Source of the DNA: Rhizomonospora bruguierae
GTDB lineage: Bacteria > Actinomycetota > Actinomycetes > Mycobacteriales > Micromonosporaceae
Length of the DNA stretch: 64,000 nt
Direction of reading: 5' to 3'
Assembly (NCBI RefSeq): GCF_018397995.1
Contig: NZ_BBQH01000011.1
Location: 62,001 to 126,000, forward strand
Positions 52,405-60,257 of the stretch are shown here, one piece after another. Each line of letters opens with the position of its first letter. The first letter of the stretch is position 1. The translations under genes were made by a program, and so were the position numbers. The notes under the pieces were generated by a model, which had not been told where the DNA came from, ran no database searches, and was given only the letters and a program-made list of their open reading frames with translations.

Positions 52405-53684
52405 TGGGGGACCAGCCGGCCGTCCGGGGACCAGGCCGCCAGGGGGCGCAGGCCGGCGGTCGTCCACTCCCCCGCGACCGTCAGCGGCCCGCCGCCGGAC
52501 AGCGCCACCAGCGGCCACGGCTCGGCCACGTACCGCTCCAGGGGCAGCGCGTCGCCCGCCTCGTCCACCAGGTGCCAGCCGCCCACCTCCACCGGGCGGA
52601 CGCCGGCCAGCAGGAGCGGCCACCGCTCCAGCCACGGCTCCCGCGACAGTGCCTCGGCGTACCCCCGCAGCGCGCCGGCGACCGGCTCGCCGGCCGGCGG
52701 CGGGGCCGGCTCGGGCGGCCCGTAGCGCTGCGAGACGACCGCGCGCAGCGGCTGCGCGCCCGGGTAGAAGCGCAGGTCGGCGTCGTACGCCAGGCCGGGC
52801 ACCAGCGCACTGTCCAGCGGGGCGCCGGGTGGGGCGAAGGAGAGCACCAGCGCGGGCCGGCCGGACGCCCCGTGCAGCCACACGCGGCGGGTGGTCAGCC
52901 GGTCGTCGGACTCGTCGCGCAGGGCGAGCACGTGCCACCGGTCCCGGACCGGCGGGGCGGCGCGCACCTCCTCGGCCGGCACGGTGAAGCCGATCCGGGC
53001 GCGCACCGTGGCGGCCAGCGGCGCGGGCAACTCGGCGCGGCGGCGGTGGCCGGCGACCAGCAGCCGGAGCAGGGCCAGCTCGGTGAGCAGGGTGCGGGGC
53101 GAGCGGGCCGCGCCGGCCAGCCGGCGGACCGCCCCGGCGGCGCCGGGCGCCTGCGCGTCGACCAGGCGGGCGGCCATCGCGTCCCAGTGCGGGTAGCCGG
53201 CGCGGGCGGCGGCGGCGAGGCCCTGGCGGACCTGGTCGGCGAGCCACCGGTCCAGTTCGGCCAGGCCCGCGTCGACCCGCTCCGCGCGGCGCTGGACGGT
53301 CTTCTCGTTCGGCCTGCCGGGACCGGCCACGGCCCGCGCCGCGGCGCGCTCGGCCCGCTCGGCGCGACCGGCCAGCCACTCCTGCACCCACTCCGGCGGC
53401 AGGCCCTCCTCCACCGCCCCGCCGGCCCAGCGCAGCAGCAGCGCCAGCGCGTGCTTGCACGGGACCTTCCGGCTCGGGCACGAGCAGTGGTACGCCGGGC
53501 CCGCCAGCTCCACGCAGGTCTGGTACGGCGTGCGCCCGCTGCCCTGGCACAGCCCCCAGACGGCGACCTCGGGCTGGTAACCCGTGCCGGACCAGGGGCG
53601 GGGCGTCGCAAGCCCCCGCGCCGCCCGCTGCGAGGCGGCGTCGGGCGCCAACCCGAGCACCCGCTCGACCGCCCACACCGACAT
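52401..53684 (-). CDS. SWIM zinc-finger protein
   Basis: The protein has 427 aa. The SWIM motif C-x-C-x(n)-C-x-H is YHCSCPSRKVPCKHALAL at about residues 66-83, preceded by WGLCQGSGRTPYQTCVEL. SWIM fingers bind DNA or proteins. The C-terminal 250 residues form an unnamed domain (DRWHVLALRDESDDRL; YDADLRFYPGAQPLRAVVSQ). It is the first gene of the six-gene operon. A TAGGGT box exactly 6 nt before ATG 53684 indicates a leaderless transcript. Confidence 0.9.
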   Translation of the reverse strand: MSVWAVERVLGLAPDAASQRAARGLATPRPWSGTGYQPEVAVWGLCQGSGRTPYQTCVELAGPAYHCSCPSRKVPCKHALALLLRWAGGAVEEGLPPEWVQEWLAGRAERAERAAARAVAGPGRPNEKTVQRRAERVDAGLAELDRWLADQVRQGLAAAARAGYPHWDAMAARLVDAQAPGAAGAVRRLAGAARSPRTLLTELALLRLLVAGHRRRAELPAPLAATVRARIGFTVPAEEVRAAPPVRDRWHVLALRDESDDRLTTRRVWLHGASGRPALVLSFAPPGAPLDSALVPGLAYDADLRFYPGAQPLRAVVSQRYGPPEPAPPPAGEPVAGALRGYAEALSREPWLERWPLLLAGVRPVEVGGWHLVDEAGDALPLERYVAEPWPLVALSGGGPLTVAGEWTTAGLRPLAAWSPDGRLVPQ

Positions 53685-53690
53685 GCCCGG

Positions 53691-53696
53691 ACCCTA
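53691..53696 (-). promoter_or_regulatory. -10 box TAGGGT of the six-gene SWIM-MoxR operon
   Basis: The box reads TAGGGT on the minus strand with 6 nt to ATG 53684. No convincing -35 is seen 16-18 bp further up, so activation may depend on another factor. Confidence 0.6.
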
Positions 53697-53752
53697 ACCA
53701 CCGGGACCGACACGGCGCGGCCCGCCCCACGCCGGAAAGCGCAAGACTGATG

Positions 53753-53802
53753 AGATCTTGGTACGAACACGCCGATTTCCGGTCAGATCAGTATCAAGAT
53801 CT
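53753..53802. promoter_or_regulatory. 12-bp inverted repeat in the divergent promoter region
   Basis: AGATCTTGGTAC (53753-53764) and GTATCAAGATCT (53791-53802) match at 11 of 12 positions and are AT-rich in a very GC-rich setting. They lie between the SWIM operon start (53684, minus) and the PLP enzyme start (53950, plus). A dimeric regulator could bind here. Confidence 0.45.
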
Positions 53803-53816
53803 ACTATGCGGACGCA

Positions 53817-53915
53817 GGAGCCACCCCGGCACGCCCGGAACCACCCCGCACCGCGGAGCCACCCCGCACGCCCCGAAGCCACCCCACCCGCCCGGAGCCA
53901 CCCCGCGCCCGGGGT
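53817..53915. repeat. five degenerate repeats of about 19 bp with core GCCACCCCGC
   Basis: CCACCCC cores start at 53821, 53841, 53859, 53879 and 53898, spaced 18-20 bp. They lie just upstream of the PLP enzyme gene. A continuous open frame crosses them but lacks a ribosome site. Confidence 0.6.
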
Positions 53916-53949
53916 CGCCGTGGGAGCGGCTGCGGATAGGGTTCGGTCC

Positions 53950-55089
53950 ATGCCCCTCCCCGACCTGTGCTGTGCCCGCTGCCGGCGCCGGCACCCGGTA
54001 CGGAGCCTGGACTGGCTGTGCGCCTGCGGCGGGCTCCTCGACGTGACCCCGTTCGACCGGGAGCCACCCCGGCTCGATGCGGGCGGTCCGGCCAGCATGT
54101 GGCGGTACGCGTCGGCGCTCCCGGTACCCGGGAAGGACGCCGTCTCGCTCGGCGAGGGGATGACGCCGCTGCTGCCGGTACCCGATCTGCCCGGGGTGAC
54201 GCTGAAGGTCGACTACCTGATGCCGACCCTGTCGTTCAAGGACCGCGGCGCGGCCGTGCTCGCGACGCTGGCCAGGGAGCTGGGCGTGCGGCGGGCGGTG
54301 GCGGACAGCAGCGGCAACGCCGGCACCGCGGTGGCGGCGTACCTCTCCCGGGCGGGCGTGAGCTGCGAGGTGTTCGTGCCCGCCGCCACCCCGGCCGGCA
54401 AGCTCGCGCAGATCGCGGCGCACGGCGCGACGATCCGGGCGGTCGAGGGGACGCGCGAGGATGTCGCGGCCGCCGCCGCGGTCGCGGCCGCCCAGCCCGA
54501 CGTCTTCTACGCCAGTCACGTGTACCACCCGTACTTCCTGCACGGGACGAAGACCTACGCGTACGAGATCTGGGAGCAGACCCGGGGCGAGCTGCCGCGG
54601 ACGGTGGTGGTCCCGGTCGGCAACGGGACCCTGCTGCTCGGCGCCCACCTGGGCTTCGCGGAGCTGGCCGCGCACGGCCTGATCGACCGGCCGCCGGTGC
54701 TGATCGGCGTGCAGGCCGCCGCGTGCCCGCCGCTGGCCGAGGCGATGGCGGACGGGGCGGACGAGTCGGTGCCGGTCACCACCACGCCGACGACGGCGGA
54801 CGGTATCGCCATCGCCCGGCCCGCCCGGGGCGCGCAGATCCTGGCCGCGGTCCGGGAGACGGGCGGCACGATCGTCACGGTGGACGAGGAGGGGACCGGG
54901 GCGGCCCGCGCCGATCTGGCGGCGCAGGGGCTGTTCGTGGAGCCCACCTCGGCGGTCTGCTGGGCGGCCCTGCTCGCCGCCCGTGCGGGCACGGCGCCGG
55001 CCGGCGCCACGTGGGCGGGGGCGCTGCCGCACCTGCGCGCCGAGTCGGTGGTCGTGCCGCTGTGCGGGGCCGGCCTCAAGTCGCCGTAA
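53950..55089 (+). CDS. threonine-synthase-like PLP-dependent enzyme
   Basis: The protein has 379 aa, fold type II. The N-terminus CCARCRRRHPVRSLDWLCAC is a Cys pair region like the zinc-ribbon head of archaeal-type threonine synthases. PLP Lys is in TLSFKDRGAAVL (about 97-108), the phosphate/substrate loop is DSSGNAGTAVAAY and the cofactor Gly loop VPVGNGTLLLGA. Threonine synthase converts O-phosphohomoserine to threonine; related enzymes (cysteate synthase, diaminopropionate lyases) look alike, so the reaction is not certain. ATG 53950 has TAGGGT 7 nt upstream, so a leaderless start is likely. Confidence 0.85.
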   Translation: MPLPDLCCARCRRRHPVRSLDWLCACGGLLDVTPFDREPPRLDAGGPASMWRYASALPVPGKDAVSLGEGMTPLLPVPDLPGVTLKVDYLMPTLSFKDRGAAVLATLARELGVRRAVADSSGNAGTAVAAYLSRAGVSCEVFVPAATPAGKLAQIAAHGATIRAVEGTREDVAAAAAVAAAQPDVFYASHVYHPYFLHGTKTYAYEIWEQTRGELPRTVVVPVGNGTLLLGAHLGFAELAAHGLIDRPPVLIGVQAAACPPLAEAMADGADESVPVTTTPTTADGIAIARPARGAQILAAVRETGGTIVTVDEEGTGAARADLAAQGLFVEPTSAVCWAALLAARAGTAPAGATWAGALPHLRAESVVVPLCGAGLKSP

Positions 55090-55117
55090 AGGGTTTGTGC
55101 CGGGGTGGGGGCGCCTC

Positions 55118-55123
55118 TACCGT
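55118..55123 (+). promoter_or_regulatory. -10 box TACCGT for leaderless MOSC gene
   Basis: TACCGT ends 6 nt before GTG 55130 and no ribosome site is present. Confidence 0.55.
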
Positions 55124-55129
55124 GAGCGC

Positions 55130-55771
55130 GTGGCGCACGTGATATCGGTAAACATCGCCGTTCCCCGGGCAAACCCGGCCAAATCAACGGGCGTCACGGG
55201 CATCGACAAGCGTCCCGTGGAGGGCCCGGTCGAGGTGCGCGCGCCGGGGCCCGGCGGCAGCGGCCTGGCCGGCGACAAGATCTTCGATGTGGCCCACCAC
55301 GGCGGCGCCGACCAGGCCGTCTACGCGTACGCCCGGGAGGACCTGGACGCGTGGGGCGCCGAACTGGGCCGCCACCTGCCCGGCGGCTGCTTCGGCGAGA
55401 ACCTGACCACCGCGGGCGTGGACGTCACCGGCGCCCTGATCGGCGAGCGCTGGCGGGTCGGCGAGCAGGTCGTGCTGGAGGTCTGCGTTCCCCGCATCCC
55501 GTGCGGCACGTTCGCCCACTGGCTCGGCGAGCAGCGCTGGGAGAAGCGGTTCACCGCGCGTGCCGTCCCCGGCGCCTACCTGCGCGTCGTCGCGCCCGGG
55601 GCGGTCCGCGCCGGCGACCCCGTCACCGTGCTGGACCGCCCCGACCACGCCGTCACCATCGGGCTGACCTTCCGGGCGCTGACCCTCGAACCCGACTTGC
55701 TGCCCCGCCTGCTGGCGGCCGACGCCCTGCCCGCCAGGGCCCGCGCCAGGGTCACGCGCCGCACCACCTGA
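55130..55771 (+). CDS. MOSC-domain protein (YiiM-like)
   Basis: The protein has 213 aa. VAHHGGADQAVYAYAREDLD (about 48-67), GGCFGENLTTAGVDVTGALI and the conserved Cys in VPRIPCGTFAHWLGEQRWEK (about residue 124) are hallmarks of MOSC proteins, whose Cys handles sulfur or an N-hydroxylated substrate at a molybdenum cofactor. YiiM-like members reduce N-hydroxylated compounds with an electron donor. Start GTG 55130 rather than upstream frames because of the TACCGT box. It stands alone, with no Moco gene nearby. Confidence 0.87.
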   Translation: MAHVISVNIAVPRANPAKSTGVTGIDKRPVEGPVEVRAPGPGGSGLAGDKIFDVAHHGGADQAVYAYAREDLDAWGAELGRHLPGGCFGENLTTAGVDVTGALIGERWRVGEQVVLEVCVPRIPCGTFAHWLGEQRWEKRFTARAVPGAYLRVVAPGAVRAGDPVTVLDRPDHAVTIGLTFRALTLEPDLLPRLLAADALPARARARVTRRTT

Positions 55772-55804
55772 GCCGGCGGCGGGCGGCGCGGGGCGCGGCC
55801 GGGG

Positions 55805-56278
55805 TCAGCCGGCCGGGTTGGCCGCGATCCACCGCCGGGCCGCCGCCTCGATCTCCTCGGCGGGCACGTCCCGGTCGTGCCGGGCCAGGCACCACCGGAC
55901 CCCGGCCGGGCAGCGCAGCACGCCCATCCGGTCCCCCGAGAAGGTGTCCGCCACCGGCGAGACCGCGGTCGCGCCGAGCTTGACGGCCCGCTCGTAACGG
56001 TGGTCCACCTCCGCGGTCCAGAAGGTCATCGTGAACGCGTTGCCGTTCTCCGGCTGCGCCAGCAGCCCCGTCCCGGCCGACGCCTCGCCGAGCTGGAACG
56101 TCGAGTCACCGAGCCGCATCTCGGCGTGCATGACGACGCCGTCCGCCGTGGTCATCCGGTGGACCACCGCCGCGCCGAACGCTTCCCGGTAGAACTCCAT
56201 CGCCGCGGCGCAGCCGGCGACCGAGAGGTACGTGGTCAAGCTGTGGGTGCCGGCCGGGGCCGGGAAATTGTCGGTCAT
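55805..56278 (-). CDS. VOC-family (PhnB-like) protein
   Basis: The protein has 157 aa. THSLTTYLSVAGCAAAMEFY at the N-terminus and TMTFWTAEVDHRYERAVKLG in the second half match PhnB/glyoxalase-like proteins; the C-terminal 25 residues (EEIEAAARRWIAANPAG) form an extra helix. Metal ligands are incomplete, so binding rather than catalysis is possible. ATG 56278 is chosen; an in-frame ATG 9 bp further upstream is also possible. It is divergent from the AraC-type gene, which may control it. Confidence 0.78.
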   Translation of the reverse strand: MTDNFPAPAGTHSLTTYLSVAGCAAAMEFYREAFGAAVVHRMTTADGVVMHAEMRLGDSTFQLGEASAGTGLLAQPENGNAFTMTFWTAEVDHRYERAVKLGATAVSPVADTFSGDRMGVLRCPAGVRWCLARHDRDVPAEEIEAAARRWIAANPAG

Positions 56279-56321
56279 GTGGGCCATGCTTGCGCGGATG
56301 ACCGGGGTGGGGATTGCAAGA

Positions 56322-57167
56322 ATGCGACGGCATGCGGACGCGACGACCAGCGAGCTGGGGGTGCTGGGCGCCAGCGCGGTGCGGGGCGAGGATTTCGAGC
56401 TGCTCCGCGAGCCGCCGTCGGCGGAGCTGGCCGAGCTGGTGGAGCGGTACTGGCTGGTGCGCTGGTCGCTGCCCCCGGGGCGGGCGGCGACCTCGACGCA
56501 CCTGCCCCACCCGTGCGTCAATCTCGTCTTCGACCGGGGGCGCCTCGCCGTCGCCGGCGTCGGCCGGGAACGGTTCGACTACCCGCTCGCCGGCGAGGGC
56601 CGCGTCTTCGGGGTGAAGTTCCGGCCCGGCGCGTTCCACCCGTTCCTGCGCGCGCCGCTCACCACGATCACCGGCCAGACCCGCCCGCTGACCGCGCTCT
56701 GGCCGGCCGGCGACGTGGCCGCCTTCGCCGCCGACCTGTCCGCCGCGCCGGATCTGCCGGCCCTGGTCGCCGCCGCCGAGCGGCACCTGCGCGCGCACCG
56801 GCCGCCGCCCGATCCGGAGGTGGAACGGGTCGGCCGGATCGTGCGCGCGCTGCTGCACGACCGCACGGTCACCCGGGTCGAGGAGGCGGCGGCGCGGTTC
56901 GGCACGTCACCGCGCACCCTCCAGCGGCTCTTCCAGCGGTACGTGGGGGTCAGCCCGAAGTGGGTGCTGAGCCGGTACCGCCTGCACGAGGCGGCCGCCC
57001 GGCTGGCGGAGGGGGTGGCTGCCCGGGGCGGCTGGGCGGCGGTCGCCGCGGACCTGGGCTACTTCGACCAGCCTCACTTCATCCGCGACTTCACCCGCGC
57101 GGTGGGGCTCACCCCGGCCGCGTACGCGGAGGCATGCCGGGCCCGGCGCGCCCCGGTGGCGGCGTAA
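56322..57167 (+). CDS. AraC-family transcriptional regulator
   Basis: The protein has 281 aa. The C-terminal two-HTH domain shows VEEAAARFGTSPRTLQRLFQ (about 187-206) and DLGYFDQPHFIRDFTRAVGL (about 246-265). The N-terminal domain (LREPPSAELAELVERYWLVR; PHPCVNLVFDRGRLAV) is of the DUF6597 type that usually senses a small molecule. Several in-frame ATGs occur between 56277 and 56322; I chose 56322 because GGGGTGGGG lies upstream and earlier starts would run into the divergent gene's leader. The divergent VOC gene is the likely target. Confidence 0.85.
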   Translation: MRRHADATTSELGVLGASAVRGEDFELLREPPSAELAELVERYWLVRWSLPPGRAATSTHLPHPCVNLVFDRGRLAVAGVGRERFDYPLAGEGRVFGVKFRPGAFHPFLRAPLTTITGQTRPLTALWPAGDVAAFAADLSAAPDLPALVAAAERHLRAHRPPPDPEVERVGRIVRALLHDRTVTRVEEAAARFGTSPRTLQRLFQRYVGVSPKWVLSRYRLHEAAARLAEGVAARGGWAAVAADLGYFDQPHFIRDFTRAVGLTPAAYAEACRARRAPVAA

Positions 57168-57201
57168 CGCCACCCGCCCCGGCCGTTCCAGCGCCCCTCC
57201 C

Positions 57202-57231
57202 CGCCGGGCCGACCGCGGGGCCGACCCGGCG
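57202..57231. terminator. hairpin between converging genes
   Basis: CGCCGGG (57202-57208) pairs with CCCGGCG (57225-57231) in the 80-bp gap between the AraC-type gene and gnd. The loop is 16 nt, so confidence is modest. Confidence 0.4.
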
Positions 57232-57247
57232 CGGGAATGAGGTGCGG

Positions 57248-58675
57248 TCAGGCCGGCTGCTCGCCGCGGTCGGCGCCCCAGAGCGTGTGGAAGCTGCCGT
57301 CGCGGTCCACCCGGCGGTAGGTGTGCGCGCCGAAGAAGTCGCGCTGGCCCTGGATCAGGGCCGCCGGGGAGCGGTCCGCGCGCAGACCGTCGTAGTACGA
57401 CAGGGCCGCGGCGAAGCCCGGCGCCGGCACGCCCACCTGGGCGGAGCGGGCCACCACCCGGCGCCACGCGTCCTGGGCGCCGCCGAGCGCCGCGGCGAAG
57501 GAGTCGTCGGTGAGCAGCGTCGGCAGGTCCGGGGTGGCGTCGTAGGCGGCGCGGATGCGGTCCAGGAAGCCGGCCCGGATGATGCAGCCGCCGCGCCAGA
57601 TGCTGGCCATGGCGCCCAGGTTCACGTTCCAGGCGTACTCGGCGCTGGCCGCCGCGATCTGGTGGAAGCCCTGCGCGTACGCCACGATCTTGGACGCGTA
57701 GAGCGCCTGCTCCACGTCCTCGACCAGGGTGCCGGCGTCGCCGGCCGCGGCGGTCGGGCCGGGTAGGGCGCGGGCGGCGGCGCGCACGTCGGCGTGGCCG
57801 GACAGGGAGCGGGCGAACACCGCCTCGGCGATGCCGCTGACCGGCACGCCCAGGTCGAGCGCGGTCTGCACGGTCCACCGACCGGTGCCCTTCTGCTCGG
57901 CCTGGTCGAGCACCACGTCGACGAACGGCTTGCCGGTGGCGGCGTCCACGTGCGCCAGCACCTCGGTGGTGATCTCGATGAGGTACGAGGAGAGCCGGCC
58001 GCCGTTCCAGCCGCGGAACACCTCGGCGATCTCGGCCGGCGACAGCCCGCCGACCCGGCGCAGCAGGTCGTACGCCTCGGCGATGAGCTGCATGTCCGCG
58101 TACTCGATGCCGTTGTGCACCATCTTGACGAAGTGCCCGGCGCCGTCCGGGCCGACGTGGGCGCAGCACGGTGCGCCGTCGACCTTCGCGGAGATGTCCT
58201 CCAGCAGCGGACCGAGCGCGTCGTAGGACTCGCGGGAGCCGCCGGGCATGATGCTTGGGCCGTTGAGGGCGCCCTCCTCGCCGCCGGAGACGCCGGTACC
58301 GACGAAGTGCAGGCCGCGCTCGCGCAGCGTCGCCTCGCGCCGGCGGGTGTCCAGGAAGTGCGCGTTGCCCCCGTCCACGATCATGTCGCCGGGCTCCAGC
58401 AGCGGCGCGAACTCGTCGATCACCGCGTCGGTGGGCGCCCCGGCCTTGACCATGATGACCAGGCGGCGGGGCCGTTCCAGCGAGGCCACGAACTCCTCGG
58501 CGCGCTCCGCCGGCACAAACGTGCCCTCGTGGCCGAACTGCTCCACCAGATCCTTCGTGCGCGCGGACGAACGGTTGTGCACCGCGACCGCGTGGCCGTG
58601 CCGGGCCAGGTTGCGGGCGAGGTTGCGTCCCATCACCGCCAGGCCGGTGATGCCGATCTGCGCCTGCTGCTGCAT
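57248..58675 (-). CDS. gnd: 6-phosphogluconate dehydrogenase (decarboxylating), long form
   Basis: The protein has 475 aa. It oxidises 6-phosphogluconate to ribulose-5-phosphate and CO2 with NADP+, in the pentose phosphate pathway. GITGLAVMGRNLARNLARHG (about 8-27) is the cofactor motif, GVSGGEEGALNGPSIMPGG the substrate loop and HFVKMVHNGIEYADMQ the catalytic Lys/Asn region (about 185). The end AHTYRRVDRDGSFHTLWG is characteristic of the long homodimeric form. GGAGGAG lies before ATG 58675. It is isolated, with no zwf or opcA next to it. Confidence 0.95.
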   Translation of the reverse strand: MQQQAQIGITGLAVMGRNLARNLARHGHAVAVHNRSSARTKDLVEQFGHEGTFVPAERAEEFVASLERPRRLVIMVKAGAPTDAVIDEFAPLLEPGDMIVDGGNAHFLDTRRREATLRERGLHFVGTGVSGGEEGALNGPSIMPGGSRESYDALGPLLEDISAKVDGAPCCAHVGPDGAGHFVKMVHNGIEYADMQLIAEAYDLLRRVGGLSPAEIAEVFRGWNGGRLSSYLIEITTEVLAHVDAATGKPFVDVVLDQAEQKGTGRWTVQTALDLGVPVSGIAEAVFARSLSGHADVRAAARALPGPTAAAGDAGTLVEDVEQALYASKIVAYAQGFHQIAAASAEYAWNVNLGAMASIWRGGCIIRAGFLDRIRAAYDATPDLPTLLTDDSFAAALGGAQDAWRRVVARSAQVGVPAPGFAAALSYYDGLRADRSPAALIQGQRDFFGAHTYRRVDRDGSFHTLWGADRGEQPA

Positions 58676-58962
58676 GAAACTCCTCCGTCGACGGATGTGG
58701 CCGGGGCTGGCGCCCGCCGCGCCATCGCCCATCCTGCCGCAGCCCAGGCCGCTCCCGCCGAGCCGTCCCACGATTGGCGGGCCGGGGTTGCGGCGTCCGG
58801 CGAGGTCAAGCACGCCCCGTCAACCGGACCGTGACACGCCTTATATAGCTGCCATGCCGGGTCGTGCGTCCCGGCACCACCCACGGCTGCGACCTGCTCC
58901 AACACCGGCCGGGACATTCCCGACCGGGTGGGCGCCTTCCTCGCCGCGCACACCCGGTGAAC

Positions 58963-58968
58963 TAGCGT
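58963..58968 (+). promoter_or_regulatory. -10 box TAGCGT for leaderless PPOX gene
   Basis: TAGCGT ends 6 nt before ATG 58975. The 299 bp between gnd and this gene otherwise hold only the gnd leader and a TTATATAG stretch near 58842; no gene is convincing there. Confidence 0.6.
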
Positions 58969-58974
58969 GGGGCC

Positions 58975-59442
58975 ATGGCACCGACCATCGCGACCAATAC
59001 TCGCGTCGATCGCGCGGCGCTCAACGAATTCGTCGGCCCCCGCCACCGGGCCATTCTGATCACCACCCGGGCGGACGGCCGGCCACAGACCTCGCCGGTC
59101 ACCGCCGGCCTGGACGGGCAGGGTCGGCTCGTGGTCGCCAGCTACCCGGAGCGGGCGAAGGCGCGCAACGTCCGGCGGGACCCGCGGGTGACCGTCTGCC
59201 TGCTCTCCGACGACTGGACCGGCCCGTGGGTGCAGCTCGACGGCACCGGCGAGGTGCTCGACATGCCGCACGCCCTGGACGGGCTGGTCGAGTACTACCG
59301 GGTCATCGCCGGCGAGCACCCGAACTGGACCGAGTACCGCGAGGCGATGCGCCGGCAGGACAAGTCGCTGATCCGGATCACGATCGACTCCTGGGGGCCG
59401 GTGGCCACGGGTGGGTTCCCGGCGCGGCTCGCGGAGGGCTAG
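58975..59442 (+). CDS. PPOX-class F420-dependent oxidoreductase
   Basis: The protein has 155 aa, a split beta-barrel flavoprotein fold. LNEFVGPRHRAILITTRADG (about 14-33) and YPERAKARNVRRDPRVTVCL (about 59-78) are typical of actinobacterial F420H2-dependent reductases of the pyridoxamine-phosphate-oxidase-like group. Substrates in this group range from biliverdin to xenobiotics, and the one here is not known. Its TAG stop shares the palindrome CTAG with the stop of the converging ThuA gene. Confidence 0.87.
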   Translation: MAPTIATNTRVDRAALNEFVGPRHRAILITTRADGRPQTSPVTAGLDGQGRLVVASYPERAKARNVRRDPRVTVCLLSDDWTGPWVQLDGTGEVLDMPHALDGLVEYYRVIAGEHPNWTEYREAMRRQDKSLIRITIDSWGPVATGGFPARLAEG

Positions 59443-60089
59443 CCAGCCGCATACCGGATGCCGCCGAGCAGGTGGGCCCGGAACTCCGGCTCGGCGTACG
59501 ACTGTTGGGTGTGGCCGAGGGCGGTGTAAAAGGACCGGCCGCCGCAGTTCTCGTGGCACCAGGCCAGCGGGTGGTCCGGCCCCATGCCGGCGCCGGCGTA
59601 GCTGGCCTCGTCCGCGCTGAGCAGCACCCGGACCCGTCCCCGCGGGTTGGTGTGGAAGTCGTACCACTCGTCCACCCGGTCCCAGAACGCGGGCAGGTGT
59701 GCCGTGGCCGGATGTTCCCGGTCCTCCACCACCGCCCGGCCCGGCTGCACCTCGGGGTGCCGGTCGAACCAGGCGCCGACGAGGTCACCGTAGAACGGCC
59801 AGCCGTACTCGGTGGCGGCGGCGCAGTGGATGCCGACGAAGCCACCGCCGCCGGTGACGAAGCCCTCGAACGCGTGCCGCTGCGCGTCGGTGTCGAACAC
59901 GTCGCCGCTGGTGCTCAGGAACACGACGGCGGCGTACCCGGCCAGCCGGTCGGCGGCGAAGGCGCCCGGTTCCTCCGTGTGCTCGACGGCGAAGCCGTGC
60001 TCGCCGCCCAGCTCGCTCAGGGCCGCCACCCCGGCCGGTATCGACTCGTGCCGGTACTCGGTGGTGCGCGTGTAGACAAGGATCCGCAC
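59439..60089 (-). CDS. ThuA-domain protein
   Basis: The protein has 216 aa. ILVYTRTTEYRHESIPAGVA at the start, GGGFVGIHCAAATEYGWPFY (about 111-130) and ALGHTQQSYAEPEFRAHLLG near the end are the standard ThuA (trehalose-utilization-like, glutamine-amidotransferase-fold) elements. ThuA links to keto-trehalose or glucose catabolism in rhizobia; in actinomycetes the role is unsettled. GTG 60089 has a TACCCT box exactly 6 nt upstream, so the mRNA is probably leaderless and upstream extension is unlikely. Confidence 0.88.
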   Translation of the reverse strand: MRILVYTRTTEYRHESIPAGVAALSELGGEHGFAVEHTEEPGAFAADRLAGYAAVVFLSTSGDVFDTDAQRHAFEGFVTGGGGFVGIHCAAATEYGWPFYGDLVGAWFDRHPEVQPGRAVVEDREHPATAHLPAFWDRVDEWYDFHTNPRGRVRVLLSADEASYAGAGMGPDHPLAWCHENCGGRSFYTALGHTQQSYAEPEFRAHLLGGIRYAAG

Positions 60090-60095
60090 CGGCTC

Positions 60096-60101
60096 AGGGT
60101 A
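60096..60101 (-). promoter_or_regulatory. -10 box TACCCT for leaderless ThuA gene
   Basis: The box reads TACCCT on the minus strand, with 6 nt to GTG 60089. Confidence 0.55.
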
Positions 60102-60257
60102 CGGGTGGCGCGGCTCGGCGGCCGCCGGGCCCGCGCGTGGCGCGGCGGGCGGCGCCGCGGCGACGGCCGGGCGGTGGCTGAACCCTTCGCGTCCGCCGCC
60201 CGTACCACCGGGCGACGGCCCCGCGGCGAACGAGCCCGCGGCGAACGAGGGAGCACC

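Noticed and set aside
53758-53949. 64-residue N-terminal extension of the PLP enzyme
   Set aside because: It would encode Pro/His/Arg-rich repeats from the GCCACCCC array; ATG 53950 has a TAGGGT box at the right distance and begins the family's normal Cys head.
58890-58960. 3' remnant of a gene reading DRVGAFLAAHTR before the PPOX gene
   Set aside because: The open stretch is too short, has no recognisable upstream part, and overlaps the promoter of the next gene.
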